A stretch of 64,000 nucleotides of DNA, from positions 16,277 through 80,276 of the IMG/VR virus record IMGVR_UViG_3300037520_000900; one strand, given 5' to 3'. The notes beneath the pieces are model-generated. The model was not told the DNA's origin and searched no databases. It worked only from the letters and a program-made list of their open reading frames with translations. Positions 15,657 through 24,583 of this stretch are shown here, piece after piece (within the stretch, counting starts at the first letter, position 1; the number at the start of each line of letters is the position of its first letter). The position numbers and the translations under genes were made by a program. This DNA is from a virus.

Positions 15657-17420
15657 ATGGAAGAACTAATTTCAAAAACTCCCGAAACAAGAGCCGTTCA
15701 ATTGTTAGAAGAATATGAAGGGTCAAATAACTATATCTTGGCGTTAAAATACAAAAAGAATAATAGTAAATCATTTACACCCACAAGATCACAGGCCGAA
15801 TACATTATAAATTTTCACGGACGAACACCAAAAGTTGCAAAAAAATGGGTCAAACTTGATTCGTATTTTGGTAAAAAAATGATGGAAGAAAAAATGTACA
15901 CCAAAGAACCAACAGAGATATATGTTGAGAAACTTTTGGTTGAGAAAGACAAATCATATCATATTTGGGGTAAGATATTTAGTGGTGATACCGTACATGA
16001 CTTTTGGTTACCAAAATCGGCACTTATAAAAGATAACGAAGTGAAAAACGTTATTGTTGATTACAACAAATACAACCATAGACTTCCGATGGATCACCAA
16101 AAAGAGGCGATCACTAAATTGGTTGGTAACAAAAAATTCATATTGGCTGATGATATGGGACTTGGTAAAACTACATCAACGATAATATCCGCACTTGAAA
16201 CGGGAGCAAAAAAAATATTAATAGTTTGTCCAGCATCTTTAAAAATAAATTGGCAACGTGAAATTGAAAATTATTCAGATAGGTCTGTTTATATTTCGGA
16301 AGGTAAAAAATTTTCTACTGAATCTGATTTTGTTATAATTAATTATGACATATTAAAAAACTTTCACGACCCAAAAAAGAAAGACGACTCTATTATTTTA
16401 AATTCTAATTTTGATTTGGTAATTATGGACGAAGCTCACATGATTTCAAATCCACAAGCACAAAGAACAAAAATTGTAAATGATTTATGTGGAAAGGTTG
16501 AAAGAGTTTGGTTATTAACAGGAACCCCAATGACATCAAGACCAATGAACTATTATAATCTTTTAAGTTTGGTTGAAAGCCCTGTTGCTGCAAATTGGAT
16601 GGCTTATGCTAAAAGATACTGTAATGGGTTTCAATTTAGTGTTGGAAAAAGAAAAGTATGGAATGTAGCTGGAGCCTCTAACTTGGATGAACTAAGAGAA
16701 AGAACTCAATCACATATTTTAAGAAGATTAAAAGAAGACGTATTAGATTTACCCGATAAAATTATTACACCTGTTTATTTAAGATTAAAGTCAAAAGATT
16801 ATGAAGAACTTATGGGGGAATACTTCAATTGGTATGACAACAACTCAGAAGAGTCATCATCTTTAACAATTCAGTTTGGAAAACTAATGAAAGTTAGAAA
16901 GGTGATTGCTGAAGAAAAAGTTAAAAACACAATTGAATTGGCTGAAAATATTATTGAACAAGGGAAAAAAGTAATCATATTTACAAATTTTACAGACACA
17001 TTACGAACAATTTATGAACACTTTGAAAAACAGGCGGTTTATTTAGACGGGTCTTGTTCAAAACCTCACCGACAAAAAGCTGTGGACGATTTTCAAGAAA
17101 ATGATAAAATTAAAGTTTTTGTTGGTAATTTAAAAGCTGCTGGTGTTGGTATTACATTAACCTCAGCAGAAGCCGTAATCATGAATGATTTATCCTTTGT
17201 TCCTGCAGAACACGCACAAGCAGAAGACAGGTCTCATAGAATAGGTCAAAAAAATTCAACTTCAGTTTATTACCCTTTATTTGAAAACACAATAGAGGGT
17301 GTGATCTATGACATTTTAAATAGAAAGAAAAAAATCATATCAACAGTCATGGGTGATGACATGATGGAAGACGCATCTTCAATTGAAGAAATGTTAAATT
17401 TAATTTCTTCTAAGAGGTGA
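15657..17420 (+). CDS. SNF2-type helicase/ATPase
   Basis: 587 residues. Superfamily 2 motifs in order: LADDMGLGKTTS (Walker A, about 164-175), LIVCPASLKINWQREI (motif Ia), IMDEAHMISNP (DEAH, about 257-267), LLTGTPMTSRP (motif III), IIFTNFTDTL (motif IV), VFVGNLKAAGVGITLTSA (motif V) and QAEDRSHRIGQ (motif VI). The GLGKT and RxHRIGQ forms are diagnostic of SNF2 proteins rather than T4 UvsW. The N-terminal 130 residues resemble the small lead domain of SMARCAL1-like annealing helicases. Likely role: DNA remodelling, fork restart or recombination. A T4-like phage would use UvsW for this. It is followed after 12 bases by the SOD fusion gene. Confidence 0.92.
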   Translation: MEELISKTPETRAVQLLEEYEGSNNYILALKYKKNNSKSFTPTRSQAEYIINFHGRTPKVAKKWVKLDSYFGKKMMEEKMYTKEPTEIYVEKLLVEKDKSYHIWGKIFSGDTVHDFWLPKSALIKDNEVKNVIVDYNKYNHRLPMDHQKEAITKLVGNKKFILADDMGLGKTTSTIISALETGAKKILIVCPASLKINWQREIENYSDRSVYISEGKKFSTESDFVIINYDILKNFHDPKKKDDSIILNSNFDLVIMDEAHMISNPQAQRTKIVNDLCGKVERVWLLTGTPMTSRPMNYYNLLSLVESPVAANWMAYAKRYCNGFQFSVGKRKVWNVAGASNLDELRERTQSHILRRLKEDVLDLPDKIITPVYLRLKSKDYEELMGEYFNWYDNNSEESSSLTIQFGKLMKVRKVIAEEKVKNTIELAENIIEQGKKVIIFTNFTDTLRTIYEHFEKQAVYLDGSCSKPHRQKAVDDFQENDKIKVFVGNLKAAGVGITLTSAEAVIMNDLSFVPAEHAQAEDRSHRIGQKNSTSVYYPLFENTIEGVIYDILNRKKKIISTVMGDDMMEDASSIEEMLNLISSKR

Positions 17421-17428
17421 TATTTATA
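17421..17428 (+). promoter_or_regulatory. Putative late promoter TATTTATA, leaderless arrangement
   Basis: Four bases before the ATG of the metallopeptidase-SOD gene; directly after the helicase stop codon. Confidence 0.4.
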
Positions 17429-17432
17429 ATAC

Positions 17433-18524
17433 ATGAAAGTTAATATCACCTATAAAGGTTATGTTCCGACAAAAGAACAAAAAAGTCTTTTTGAAAAATT
17501 TATAGATTTTTTAAAAAAATCACACCCATTAAAAAAAGATATTGATATTGTCTTTACCAAAGAAAGATACGGTAAGATGACAACAGGTGTAAGAACAAAA
17601 GATGACCTTATAAAAATTTTAGTAAAAGATAGATTAAATAGGGATATTCTAAAAACATTGTCTCATGAGTGGATGCACGAATATCAAAGAACGATATTAG
17701 GTAGAAAAAAAGGACCTAACATTGGTGGTAAAAATGAAGATGAAGCAAACGCTGTTTCAGGGGCCGATGTAAAAAAATTTGAAAAGGGTAACGAAAAACT
17801 AGAAAAAATAATTTACAAAAAATTTCAAAACAAAATTGATAAAATTGAAGAGGGGTTAAATGTCGAGTCATTCAATAATAAACTTTTAATAAATGAAATT
17901 AAAAAAGTTAGTATTGAAAGTTTACCTTATGGTTATGGGGACTTAACAAATTTTATTGACTCTGAAACTATGAAAACTCATTACACAAAACACTACAAAG
18001 GTTATGTTGATAAATTAAACGTTGAATTAGAAAAAGTTAAAGGTAAAGATATTGATTTAGAAGAAATTATTACAAAAATATCAAAATTTAATAATAAAGT
18101 TAAAAATAATGGTGGGGGGGCTTTCAACCACGCATTATTTTGGAAAATGTTGTCACCAAAAAAACAAACAATTCAGGACCCAATAAAAAATGAAATTGAA
18201 AAAAACTTTGGTTCTTTTGAAAAATTTAAAGAAAAATTTGAAGAAGAATCAAAAAATAGATTTGGTTCAGGTTGGGTTTGGTTAATACTAACCGACACCA
18301 ACAGATTAAAGATTGTCTCAACGTCAAATCAAGATAACCCACTTATGAATACAGAAAAAGAACGGGGTTATCCGTTATTAGGTCTTGATGTTTGGGAACA
18401 TGCATACTATTTAAAATATAAAAACAAAAGAGACGATTACGTAAAAAACTTTTGGAAAGTTGTTAATTGGAGTTTTGTAAATGATCAATATACAACAAGA
18501 GTAGATATAAACAAATCAAAATAA
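17433..18524 (+). CDS. Zn-metallopeptidase-like domain fused to Mn-type superoxide dismutase
   Basis: 363 residues in two parts. Residues 1-150 hold HEWMH (78-82), an HExxH zinc motif, followed by acidic NEDEANAVSG (101-110) that could give the third ligand, as in zincins. Residues about 161-363 are a complete Fe/Mn superoxide dismutase. Ligands by alignment to the family: H183 (KTHYTKHYKGYV), H233 (FNHALFW), D319 and H323 (LDVWEHAYY). NNGGG before the second ligand and STSNQDNPLM (296-305) are features of Mn enzymes rather than Fe enzymes. Between the parts lies LLINE (151-155), identical in its LINE to the capsid protein's probable cleavage site, so prohead protease could separate the domains. 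A SOD would remove superoxide; a phage-encoded one could protect host or virion during infection. It has a late-type promoter and sits just before a neck gene. The fusion is directly visible; its purpose is inference. Confidence 0.9.
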   Translation: MKVNITYKGYVPTKEQKSLFEKFIDFLKKSHPLKKDIDIVFTKERYGKMTTGVRTKDDLIKILVKDRLNRDILKTLSHEWMHEYQRTILGRKKGPNIGGKNEDEANAVSGADVKKFEKGNEKLEKIIYKKFQNKIDKIEEGLNVESFNNKLLINEIKKVSIESLPYGYGDLTNFIDSETMKTHYTKHYKGYVDKLNVELEKVKGKDIDLEEIITKISKFNNKVKNNGGGAFNHALFWKMLSPKKQTIQDPIKNEIEKNFGSFEKFKEKFEEESKNRFGSGWVWLILTDTNRLKIVSTSNQDNPLMNTEKERGYPLLGLDVWEHAYYLKYKNKRDDYVKNFWKVVNWSFVNDQYTTRVDINKSK

Positions 18525-18529
18525 CCAGA

Positions 18530-18537
18530 TATTTATA
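18530..18537 (+). promoter_or_regulatory. Putative late promoter TATTTATA
   Basis: 15 bases before the ATG of the gp13-like neck gene, in gene orientation. Confidence 0.45.
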
Positions 18538-18552
18538 TAGAAATATATATCT

Positions 18553-19674
18553 ATGGCCTCTACTGTAATTATTACCGGTCCTGAAAGAGAAGCACTTTAT
18601 AAAAGAATAAGAAATTTACTTGGTGCCCCTCTTCGTTCAGTTGAATTAGAAGACGAAATGTTAGATTCTCTTTTAGAACTTTCTATTGAAGATTATGAAC
18701 AACATATCCAAGATTGGCTAATTGAAGCTCAATGGACTTCTGTTTATGGTTTAAATTTAGATGAACAATCAATAACAAGAGCACTTACAACTCGTGATAT
18801 GAATTGGGAAACTCAATACACTTACGCATATTCAAAAATTGTAGGACTACAGGCTGGTGGGGATTGGGTATTAGAAAAAGATTATATTGATTTAGTCCCT
18901 AACCAACAAATGTATGAAATACCGGCAGGTAGAGAAGTCAATGAATTATTATGGTTTGCTCGTTCTGAATTAGATGCTGCTTACTTCGATCCATTTATGG
19001 GTGGATTTGGTGGATTTGGTGGTATTGGTCTTGGTGGTGGTGCGGGGTTTTCTCAAATGGGGACTACCGGTAATTATTTTATTACACCAGCTTCTGATAT
19101 TCTTTTAAGAATGGCAGATATACAAATGAAAAGAAGAATTATTACCGGAGATTTAACATATAGAATAACGGCACTTCCTGAAGGTAAAAAGGCCATACAT
19201 TTATATAATGTTCCTGGTGGTAAATTTGATTTTGGTAACATGCAAAGAAATAAATATAGAGTATGGTATTGGTATTACGATACTTTTGATAGGGAGGATT
19301 GTTTAGATAAAAATCCAGACGTTGTTAGATTACCTTCAGATGTTCCTTTAGAAAAATTAAGATGGGATAAATTAAATAACCCTTCTAAAACTTGGGTTAG
19401 AAGGTGGTTTACCGCATATTGTAAAGAAAGTCTTGCAAGGGTAAGAGGAAAATATAGTGGTAGTTTAAAAACACCTGATAGTGAATTAACTTTAGAATAT
19501 ACAACATTACAGTCAGAAGCAAAAGACGAAAAAACTATGTTGTGGGAAGAACTTAAAACTCGTTTAGAAAGATTAAGACCTGAGAAAATGATGGAGGCGA
19601 AAGCACTACAAGCAGAAAATTTAAACAAACTTTTAAAGTTCAGAGCATTTACAAGTCCGTATAATGTAATATAA
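18553..19674 (+). CDS. Neck (head completion) protein, gp13-like
   Basis: 373 residues. The N-terminus RIRNLLGAPLRSVELEDEML followed by a short helix and SIEDYEQHIQ matches the 'LG.P...VEl.deql...l..al..y' pattern of T4 gp13 head completion proteins. In the middle is a Gly/Phe-rich insertion (FMGGFGGFGGIGLGGGAGF, about 150-170), a loop unlike T4. Then come YRITALPEGKKAIHLYNVPGG and WTAYCKESLARVRGKYSG, where a late helix fits the connector part. In T4 gp13 closes the filled head and receives the tail. The gene is separated from the head genes at 60-64 kb, which is unlike T4 order. TATTTATA lies 15 bases upstream. Confidence 0.65.
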   Translation: MASTVIITGPEREALYKRIRNLLGAPLRSVELEDEMLDSLLELSIEDYEQHIQDWLIEAQWTSVYGLNLDEQSITRALTTRDMNWETQYTYAYSKIVGLQAGGDWVLEKDYIDLVPNQQMYEIPAGREVNELLWFARSELDAAYFDPFMGGFGGFGGIGLGGGAGFSQMGTTGNYFITPASDILLRMADIQMKRRIITGDLTYRITALPEGKKAIHLYNVPGGKFDFGNMQRNKYRVWYWYYDTFDREDCLDKNPDVVRLPSDVPLEKLRWDKLNNPSKTWVRRWFTAYCKESLARVRGKYSGSLKTPDSELTLEYTTLQSEAKDEKTMLWEELKTRLERLRPEKMMEAKALQAENLNKLLKFRAFTSPYNVI

Positions 19675-19681
19675 ATATTTT

Positions 19682-20014
19682 ATGGGAATTTTCAGAAGTA
19701 TCTCTTCAAAAAAAATAATTAATGGTGTTGAAATTCAAACGTCCGATTTGGCTGTTATTACAAATGAAAATTACAAAACTAACGGAGAATCCGCAATAGT
19801 AATTAAAGGTGTTGAAAATTGTAATTTATTTTTAAATTCAACTACCACCGATCATATTGTAGTAAAGGCACTTACAAATGTTTTAGTGACATCAGATACT
19901 CTAATTGACGAAGAATTCAACGAGGTTGAGCTGACTAAAGGGTCTTGTGTTGAATTTAGAAAAATAGGTGACTTTTGGTATATACTTTCTTCGGACGGAT
20001 TAAAAAATTCTTAA
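19682..20014 (+). CDS. Small beta-rich protein, probably virion-associated
   Basis: 110 residues, seven bases after the neck gene and likely co-transcribed. The pattern SAIVIKGVENCNLFLNS then IVVKALTNVLVTSDTLIDEE and VEFRKIGDFWYILSSDGLKNS is a run of short beta strands with an aromatic-rich end, common from memory in phage decoration or fibre-attachment proteins. No known catalytic motif. Its stop codon and that of the convergent DNA polymerase share the same TTAA, with no terminator between. Confidence 0.5.
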   Translation: MGIFRSISSKKIINGVEIQTSDLAVITNENYKTNGESAIVIKGVENCNLFLNSTTTDHIVVKALTNVLVTSDTLIDEEFNEVELTKGSCVEFRKIGDFWYILSSDGLKNS

Positions 20015-22911
20015 TCAAAAACTAAAGACATTAAATCTCCATCTTCATCAAATTCATATAGTTCTTCATCACCAACCTTATTTTTAGAAACTCTAGTTTT
20101 CATTAGTTCCATATTACTATTAACATAATCGGTATTAACTAAATTAATAGTGTCGTCAATATACATGTAGTATGGATCAATACCTACAGATTGCCAAAAT
20201 GATATTTCCATATCGGATAACGTTAAAACCTCATCTAAATTATCTTGATCTTTTTCTTTCATTGGGTAACCTCTACCTAACTCTGTTTGTGATTTAGTGA
20301 ATATTGGTTGGTCTTTTGGATCCTCAATTAAAATGTCTTTTCTAATATCAGGACTATAAACAACAAGTAATGGTTCAATTCTTTTATTAAATGCCGCCAA
20401 ATATCTCGGAACATTGTACTCACCTAATAAGTCGGGGTTATTTTCAATTTCTTTTTCATCAATCAAATAACAATTTAGAATCACTTCACTTTTTGATAAC
20501 ATTTCAGGTGGTATTGCTCCGTGAATTTTTGTATAATCCTCGATTTGTTTTTTAGTCATTTTTGTAGTTTTTTTCTGAACATCACCATGTGATTTCTTTT
20601 CACCATTATTAACATAATAAATGGTGTCACCTAAACCTGGTTTTTTTCCTGCGTTCATTAAAAGTTCCATATGTGCCTGTCTTGACATTAAACTTCCCGC
20701 CTTTGTTGTTTTTGTTATGTGAACTTTATAATCATCTATTGATTGTTTAACACGAGACTTGTTTGCAATTTTTGCCAATGGTATTTCTCTATTATAAATT
20801 TTACTTACGTACTCATAATAGAAATCTAAAAATTCACCACCCTTACCGTCGAGTAACATTCTAAGACCCTTATCCAAAAATTCAGCAACGTATGTTTGAA
20901 GTTTTTTAGATTTAATTGAGTTACCCGTAAGTTTAACTTTACCTTTATCTGTGAGAAGTGCGTAGTTTTTACGAGCCACGTTAATTGTTGCTGGCCATAC
21001 ACCATCAATATCAAGACCCATTTCGTTTCTCATAAATAAGTCATTGTATTCTGCAACATCAGCTTCTGCACCTGTATAAACCTCACCCTCATTTACTAAC
21101 CCATTAAGACCTTTACCCACATACGTATAGTTTTCTCTATCAACAGGAGTTTCAAAGTTTACACCATCGGTATCCATTACCAAAGGAACATAACCTCGTT
21201 TCATAAAATACATAATCATCTGTCTAAGGTACTGTCTACCGGTACACGTAATCTGTTCTCCCATGTCGATGTCACCCCACGGGAATACGTGTGGAGCAGA
21301 TAATGATCCAAAGAATGCGTTGATAAAGATTTTGATTGGTAACTGTTTTCTGTCGTATGAGACAGAAAGTTTCGGATCCGTTTTTTTAAATTCACTTGCT
21401 AAGTTTTTATATTTTATACGAGTATCTCTAAAGTACTTTAACATACTCTTCATCGCTCCTGTCACATCACAAGCAGGGAATACGTCATGAACTAATTGAA
21501 TAGAGGGGTATAGTGACGAGTAATCGAGTTTTAATACCTTTCTTGAGTATCCAACCTGAACTAATCTAGAAAGTCCACCCGTAAACTTTCTCTTTTCTTT
21601 TTTCTTAGGTAGTGCTAAATTGTTTTTATATGACCACGCACACATAATCATTTTCCATAATGTTGCGGTACCCATGGTTGAAAGTCTTTCATATGTTGTT
21701 GGTACAAGTTTAGAAAGTAAAAAGTTTGCTTGATTGAACTGTTCGTCAACAACCATTGTTTCATAAAGGTCATCATCAAGGTAGTCTTCAATTATTTTTG
21801 AACCCGATGTTAGTTTATAGACATCAGTTCTTCTTGAACAAACCTCATCTATTTTTTCATTAATACCTACTTTTTTATAGTTACCATTTTCTATATTCAT
21901 CCAATAGTCCTCATTGTCAAAATATATTTTACCAATCTTATCACCTTCAACATAAACACGATTTTCTTTTTCTGCCTCAATAAACTTTGTAATGTATTTC
22001 AATGACCAACTCTTAATGTCTGAGTTGATTGCTTGTGCTCTACGAACCGCATGTGCAATGTCCACAATGTTATAACCCCACATTTGAGTTTGAACATAAG
22101 GTTCCATCTCATTTGCTAACTTTAAAATTCCATCTTTTTGTTTTAATGAATAATCGGGATTTAAAGTTTTAGATATTTTTTTAATGTTTAGATTTAAAAT
22201 TTCAGCCCGTTTTAAAATAAACGGGAAGTCAAAGAAGGCTGAATTGTAACCACCAATAAGAGAAGGTTTTAATTCGTCAATGGTTTTGAAAAACTCAATA
22301 ATCATTTGTCTTTCTTCATCTTCATTTTGTGCTGATAGTAATTTTAGAAAACCACGATTATCTTTCATCCCTATCAAGAACATTTTACTTGTCTTTGGAT
22401 CTAAACCTGTGGTCTCGATATCGAATACAAATCTGTGGATTTCGTCATACTCATCAAACCCTTTAAATAGTCTTTTACTTTTTTGGATGAGGTATTGTTC
22501 TACGGGTGATAGTATTGTGATACAATCTGAATTATCTCTTCCCCATGGATCAAGACCACCACCTTTAAAAAAGTTTACAAGGTTTGAATATGATTTTGTT
22601 GTTTTTACTAAGAACGTCAACCCATTCTTTAATCTTTCATCTCCGTGATCTTCTAATTTTTCTATAATGATGCCGTTTTCAGACATCGCTTTCTTTTGAA
22701 AGTCTTTGTTACCCTTATAAAAGTTTTTACTTCTAAGATCTCCAACCCAAGCAAATGGAATAAATGTATCCATTCTCAAAAGTTTACCTTTGATTGGGTC
22801 TTGTATTACTTTAAATATTTTATCTGATTTGTAATCGTATTCAATTGCGACAATGTATTTCTCGTCGTCTTCGCCATGTAAAAAGCGTTCGATTTCTTCT
22901 TGTGGAACCAT
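20011..22911 (-). CDS. gp43: Family B DNA polymerase (T4 gp43-like)
   Basis: 966 residues, near the T4 size of 898. The 3'-5' exonuclease domain has FVFDIETTGLDP (Exo I, D164 and E166) and SLIGGYNSAFFDFPFI (Exo II), with YNIVDIAHAV as a possible Exo III. The polymerase domain has LDYSSLYPSIQ (motif A, about 461), KIFINAFFGSLSAPHVFPWG (motif B) and VMDTDGVNF (motif C, about 578), all catalytic residues present. It replicates the phage genome with proofreading. Unlike the structural genes it has no TATTTATW; instead a Bacteroidota-type promoter (22973-23004) precedes it, so early or middle expression is likely. The leader holds an inverted repeat (22942-22959) that could serve gp43-like translational self-control. 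Confidence 0.97.
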   Translation of the reverse strand: MVPQEEIERFLHGEDDEKYIVAIEYDYKSDKIFKVIQDPIKGKLLRMDTFIPFAWVGDLRSKNFYKGNKDFQKKAMSENGIIIEKLEDHGDERLKNGLTFLVKTTKSYSNLVNFFKGGGLDPWGRDNSDCITILSPVEQYLIQKSKRLFKGFDEYDEIHRFVFDIETTGLDPKTSKMFLIGMKDNRGFLKLLSAQNEDEERQMIIEFFKTIDELKPSLIGGYNSAFFDFPFILKRAEILNLNIKKISKTLNPDYSLKQKDGILKLANEMEPYVQTQMWGYNIVDIAHAVRRAQAINSDIKSWSLKYITKFIEAEKENRVYVEGDKIGKIYFDNEDYWMNIENGNYKKVGINEKIDEVCSRRTDVYKLTSGSKIIEDYLDDDLYETMVVDEQFNQANFLLSKLVPTTYERLSTMGTATLWKMIMCAWSYKNNLALPKKKEKRKFTGGLSRLVQVGYSRKVLKLDYSSLYPSIQLVHDVFPACDVTGAMKSMLKYFRDTRIKYKNLASEFKKTDPKLSVSYDRKQLPIKIFINAFFGSLSAPHVFPWGDIDMGEQITCTGRQYLRQMIMYFMKRGYVPLVMDTDGVNFETPVDRENYTYVGKGLNGLVNEGEVYTGAEADVAEYNDLFMRNEMGLDIDGVWPATINVARKNYALLTDKGKVKLTGNSIKSKKLQTYVAEFLDKGLRMLLDGKGGEFLDFYYEYVSKIYNREIPLAKIANKSRVKQSIDDYKVHITKTTKAGSLMSRQAHMELLMNAGKKPGLGDTIYYVNNGEKKSHGDVQKKTTKMTKKQIEDYTKIHGAIPPEMLSKSEVILNCYLIDEKEIENNPDLLGEYNVPRYLAAFNKRIEPLLVVYSPDIRKDILIEDPKDQPIFTKSQTELGRGYPMKEKDQDNLDEVLTLSDMEISFWQSVGIDPYYMYIDDTINLVNTDYVNSNMELMKTRVSKNKVGDEELYEFDEDGDLMSLVFD

Positions 22912-22941
22912 ATTTGTATTTTTTAAGTTTGGTGTATTAGC

Positions 22942-22959
22942 TGTTACTCATAGGTAACA
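22942..22959. promoter_or_regulatory. Leader inverted repeat before DNA polymerase
   Basis: TGTTAC / GTAACA with a 6-base loop, about 31 bases before the polymerase ATG, overlapping an alternative GGTAA/TTACC pairing. T4 gp43 represses its own translation by binding a leader hairpin. A similar role here is only an inference from position. Confidence 0.3.
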
Positions 22960-22972
22960 TTTACCTTCGTCT

Positions 22973-23004
22973 TAAATATAAGAGTAAACCTTACTCTTGT
23001 CAAA
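22973..23004 (-). promoter_or_regulatory. Bacteroidota-type promoter for DNA polymerase
   Basis: On the minus strand TTTG (23004-23001), a 20-base spacer and TATATTTA (22980-22973). The Bacteroidota primary sigma consensus is TTTG-N19-21-TAnnTTTG; this site matches except the last base. The spacer holds a perfect 8-base-pair inverted repeat, AAGAGTAA/TTACTCTT (22980-22998), which could be an operator or the terminator of the upstream gene. The promoter overlaps the 3' end of the upstream gene. Confidence 0.5.
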
Positions 23005-23353
23005 TAATATTGATATAAAGATTTTCTCTAATTGGGCCTATTAGTTCTCCGTTTGATAACTCAATTAAAAATTCTCCGATGAATCTACCTTTTTTTGAGG
23101 TGTCTTTTCCTCTCCACTTGTAGTAAATATAATATTCTCTTGGTGAGTCGGGATTTCTTCTTTCTTTTTCTGTGATGTATGCCGGTCTCATAAATATTTT
23201 TTGGATCCCGTCATTTTCACTTTTCATAGAAAATCTAATGGTTGCATTGTCCAATATGGAATAAAAATCTTTCCAAGAGTCAGTTCTTCCGTCTCTTACG
23301 ACATCCATTTTTAAAATGGGTAAATTACTATTTTGTTTTATAAAGAATTCCAT
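23000..23353 (-). CDS. Baseplate/fibre-attachment-like protein (BppU N-terminal-like)
   Basis: 117 residues. LPILKMDVVRDGRTDSWKDF, then a DNATIRFSMKSENDG strand, EYYIYYKWRGKDTSKKGRFI then GEFLIELSNGELIGPIRENL. This beta-sandwich layout ('v.f.m...G...Y.w...DT...G.y.geF.....G....P.r..l.i') resembles the N-terminal domain of BppU-type baseplate proteins. It follows fibre-like genes, so it may link fibres to the baseplate. It ends at the promoter of DNA polymerase. The homology is by memory of the motif pattern and is not confirmed. Confidence 0.45.
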   Translation of the reverse strand: MEFFIKQNSNLPILKMDVVRDGRTDSWKDFYSILDNATIRFSMKSENDGIQKIFMRPAYITEKERRNPDSPREYYIYYKWRGKDTSKKGRFIGEFLIELSNGELIGPIRENLYINII

Positions 23354-23376
23354 TTAATATGAATAATTATTTTTTA

Positions 23377-24066
23377 TTATCCTACCCACCTTGCTTGGAA
23401 CCAAGACCTTGAGTCGTATTGTGCTCTTGATAATGATGCTCCACCAACATTTATAATGCTTATATAATCAGTTGAACCGTTTAGATATACAATTTTTGTT
23501 ATCTGTTGAGCCACCGCATCAAAAGAACCTGCAGCCGCAACGATGTCGGTATTTTTCTTAATTGCCATACTTGCTTCACTATTTCTATAAACATCATAAG
23601 TTGCGGTAATTTCCCAATAACCGGACTTTTGTGGTGTAAATCTATAAGTTGAAGTATTGAACCAACCGCTTGGTACGTTGACTGTATTATTTACAATACT
23701 ATATCTACAAGTATCATCAGTAAAACCACCTGGTAAGGTGTAAGTCACATCTGCATACGCTTCAAGTAAATAAAGAGTAGGCACGGAACCGGTTCCACCT
23801 GTATATGCTGTTGTTTGTATCGTATCATCAGGAAAAGTCATACCTGTTGGAGAAAAACTCCATGCGGTCCCAATTCCATCAGAAAAGTTAATGTTCACGT
23901 TTGTCGGATTAGACACTACCGCACTACCTGGGGCGGATGGTCCGCTACTTATTGAGTCAGGAGTTGGTATGTTTGAATAACTTGTTGCTGATAAAATACC
24001 GTTAACCGTAAGATCTCCTGTAATTGTTTGTCCTGAAACATTATCTACAATATACTTTGTACTCAT
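23377..24066 (-). CDS. Tail-fibre tip-like protein with C1q/TNF-like domain
   Basis: 229 residues. The first 20 residues (MSTKYIVDNVSGQTITGDLT) are the same as in the next gene. A TITGDLTVNG motif is a common fibre repeat start. The C-terminal part, from about residue 100 (YLLEAYADVTYTLPGG, then YRFTPQKSGYWEITATYDVY, then a SFDAVAQQ segment and YISIINVGGASLSR), has the strand pattern of a C1q-like jelly roll, a fold often used for receptor binding. It appears to be a product of duplication from its neighbour. Host-recognition role is inferred. Confidence 0.6.
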   Translation of the reverse strand: MSTKYIVDNVSGQTITGDLTVNGILSATSYSNIPTPDSISSGPSAPGSAVVSNPTNVNINFSDGIGTAWSFSPTGMTFPDDTIQTTAYTGGTGSVPTLYLLEAYADVTYTLPGGFTDDTCRYSIVNNTVNVPSGWFNTSTYRFTPQKSGYWEITATYDVYRNSEASMAIKKNTDIVAAAGSFDAVAQQITKIVYLNGSTDYISIINVGGASLSRAQYDSRSWFQARWVG

Positions 24067-24075
24067 TTTGCTTGT
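24008..24075. repeat. 68-bp perfect direct repeat, copy 1
   Basis: Identical to 24525-24592. Covers the first codons of the fibre-tip gene and ten bases before it. Downstream at 24076-24115 the similarity to the end of the adjacent copy continues imperfectly (a tttattctattttgt run is shared), a duplication scar of the upstream gene's 3' end. Confidence 0.95.
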
Positions 24076-24121
24076 ACTTCTCTTTTAGAATTTATTCTAT
24101 TTTGTTTTATAAAAAATTACA

Positions 24122-24583
24122 TTAGTTGTATACTCTTATTTCTATTGATGTTATAATGTCATTCCCACCAATACCATCAGCTGATGATCCGGGCTCTACT
24201 GAGTTATTTGAGTATAATAATAATCTATCATCACTCATCCATCTTGCAATACTTAATCTTCCTTTAGGTTGACCGTTGCCCCAAATTTGTGTATGTACTA
24301 ATGTCTTGTTTTGGGTAAATTCATTATTTGAACTAGTTATACGATATGTGCCTTGAGTTTCTCTTAAAAATGTTATTGACCCCGTAAAAGTACTTTCAAG
24401 AACAGTTGGATTAGGATCTCCACTTCCTGTTAATTGTGTTAACAAAGCAGTATATACTTTATATTTTGGTGTTATACTATTACCACTTACATAAAGAGTT
24501 GTTGCGGATATACTACCATTAATTGTAAGATCTCCTGTAATTGTTTGTCCTGAAACATTATCTACAATATACTTTGTACTCAT
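24122..24583 (-). CDS. Tail-fibre tip-like protein (paralogue)
   Basis: 153 residues. It shares the first 20 residues exactly with the protein at 23377 and then a TINGSISATTLYVSGN stretch. The remainder is a different, beta-rich C-terminal domain (from about residue 40: YKVYTALLTQLTGSGDPNPT onward, ending IITSIEIRVYN). The N-terminus likely attaches the fibre and the rest contacts a receptor. Its ATG overlaps the stop of the next gene by ATGA, so the two are translated together. No known enzyme motif. Confidence 0.6.
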   Translation of the reverse strand: MSTKYIVDNVSGQTITGDLTINGSISATTLYVSGNSITPKYKVYTALLTQLTGSGDPNPTVLESTFTGSITFLRETQGTYRITSSNNEFTQNKTLVHTQIWGNGQPKGRLSIARWMSDDRLLLYSNNSVEPGSSADGIGGNDIITSIEIRVYN

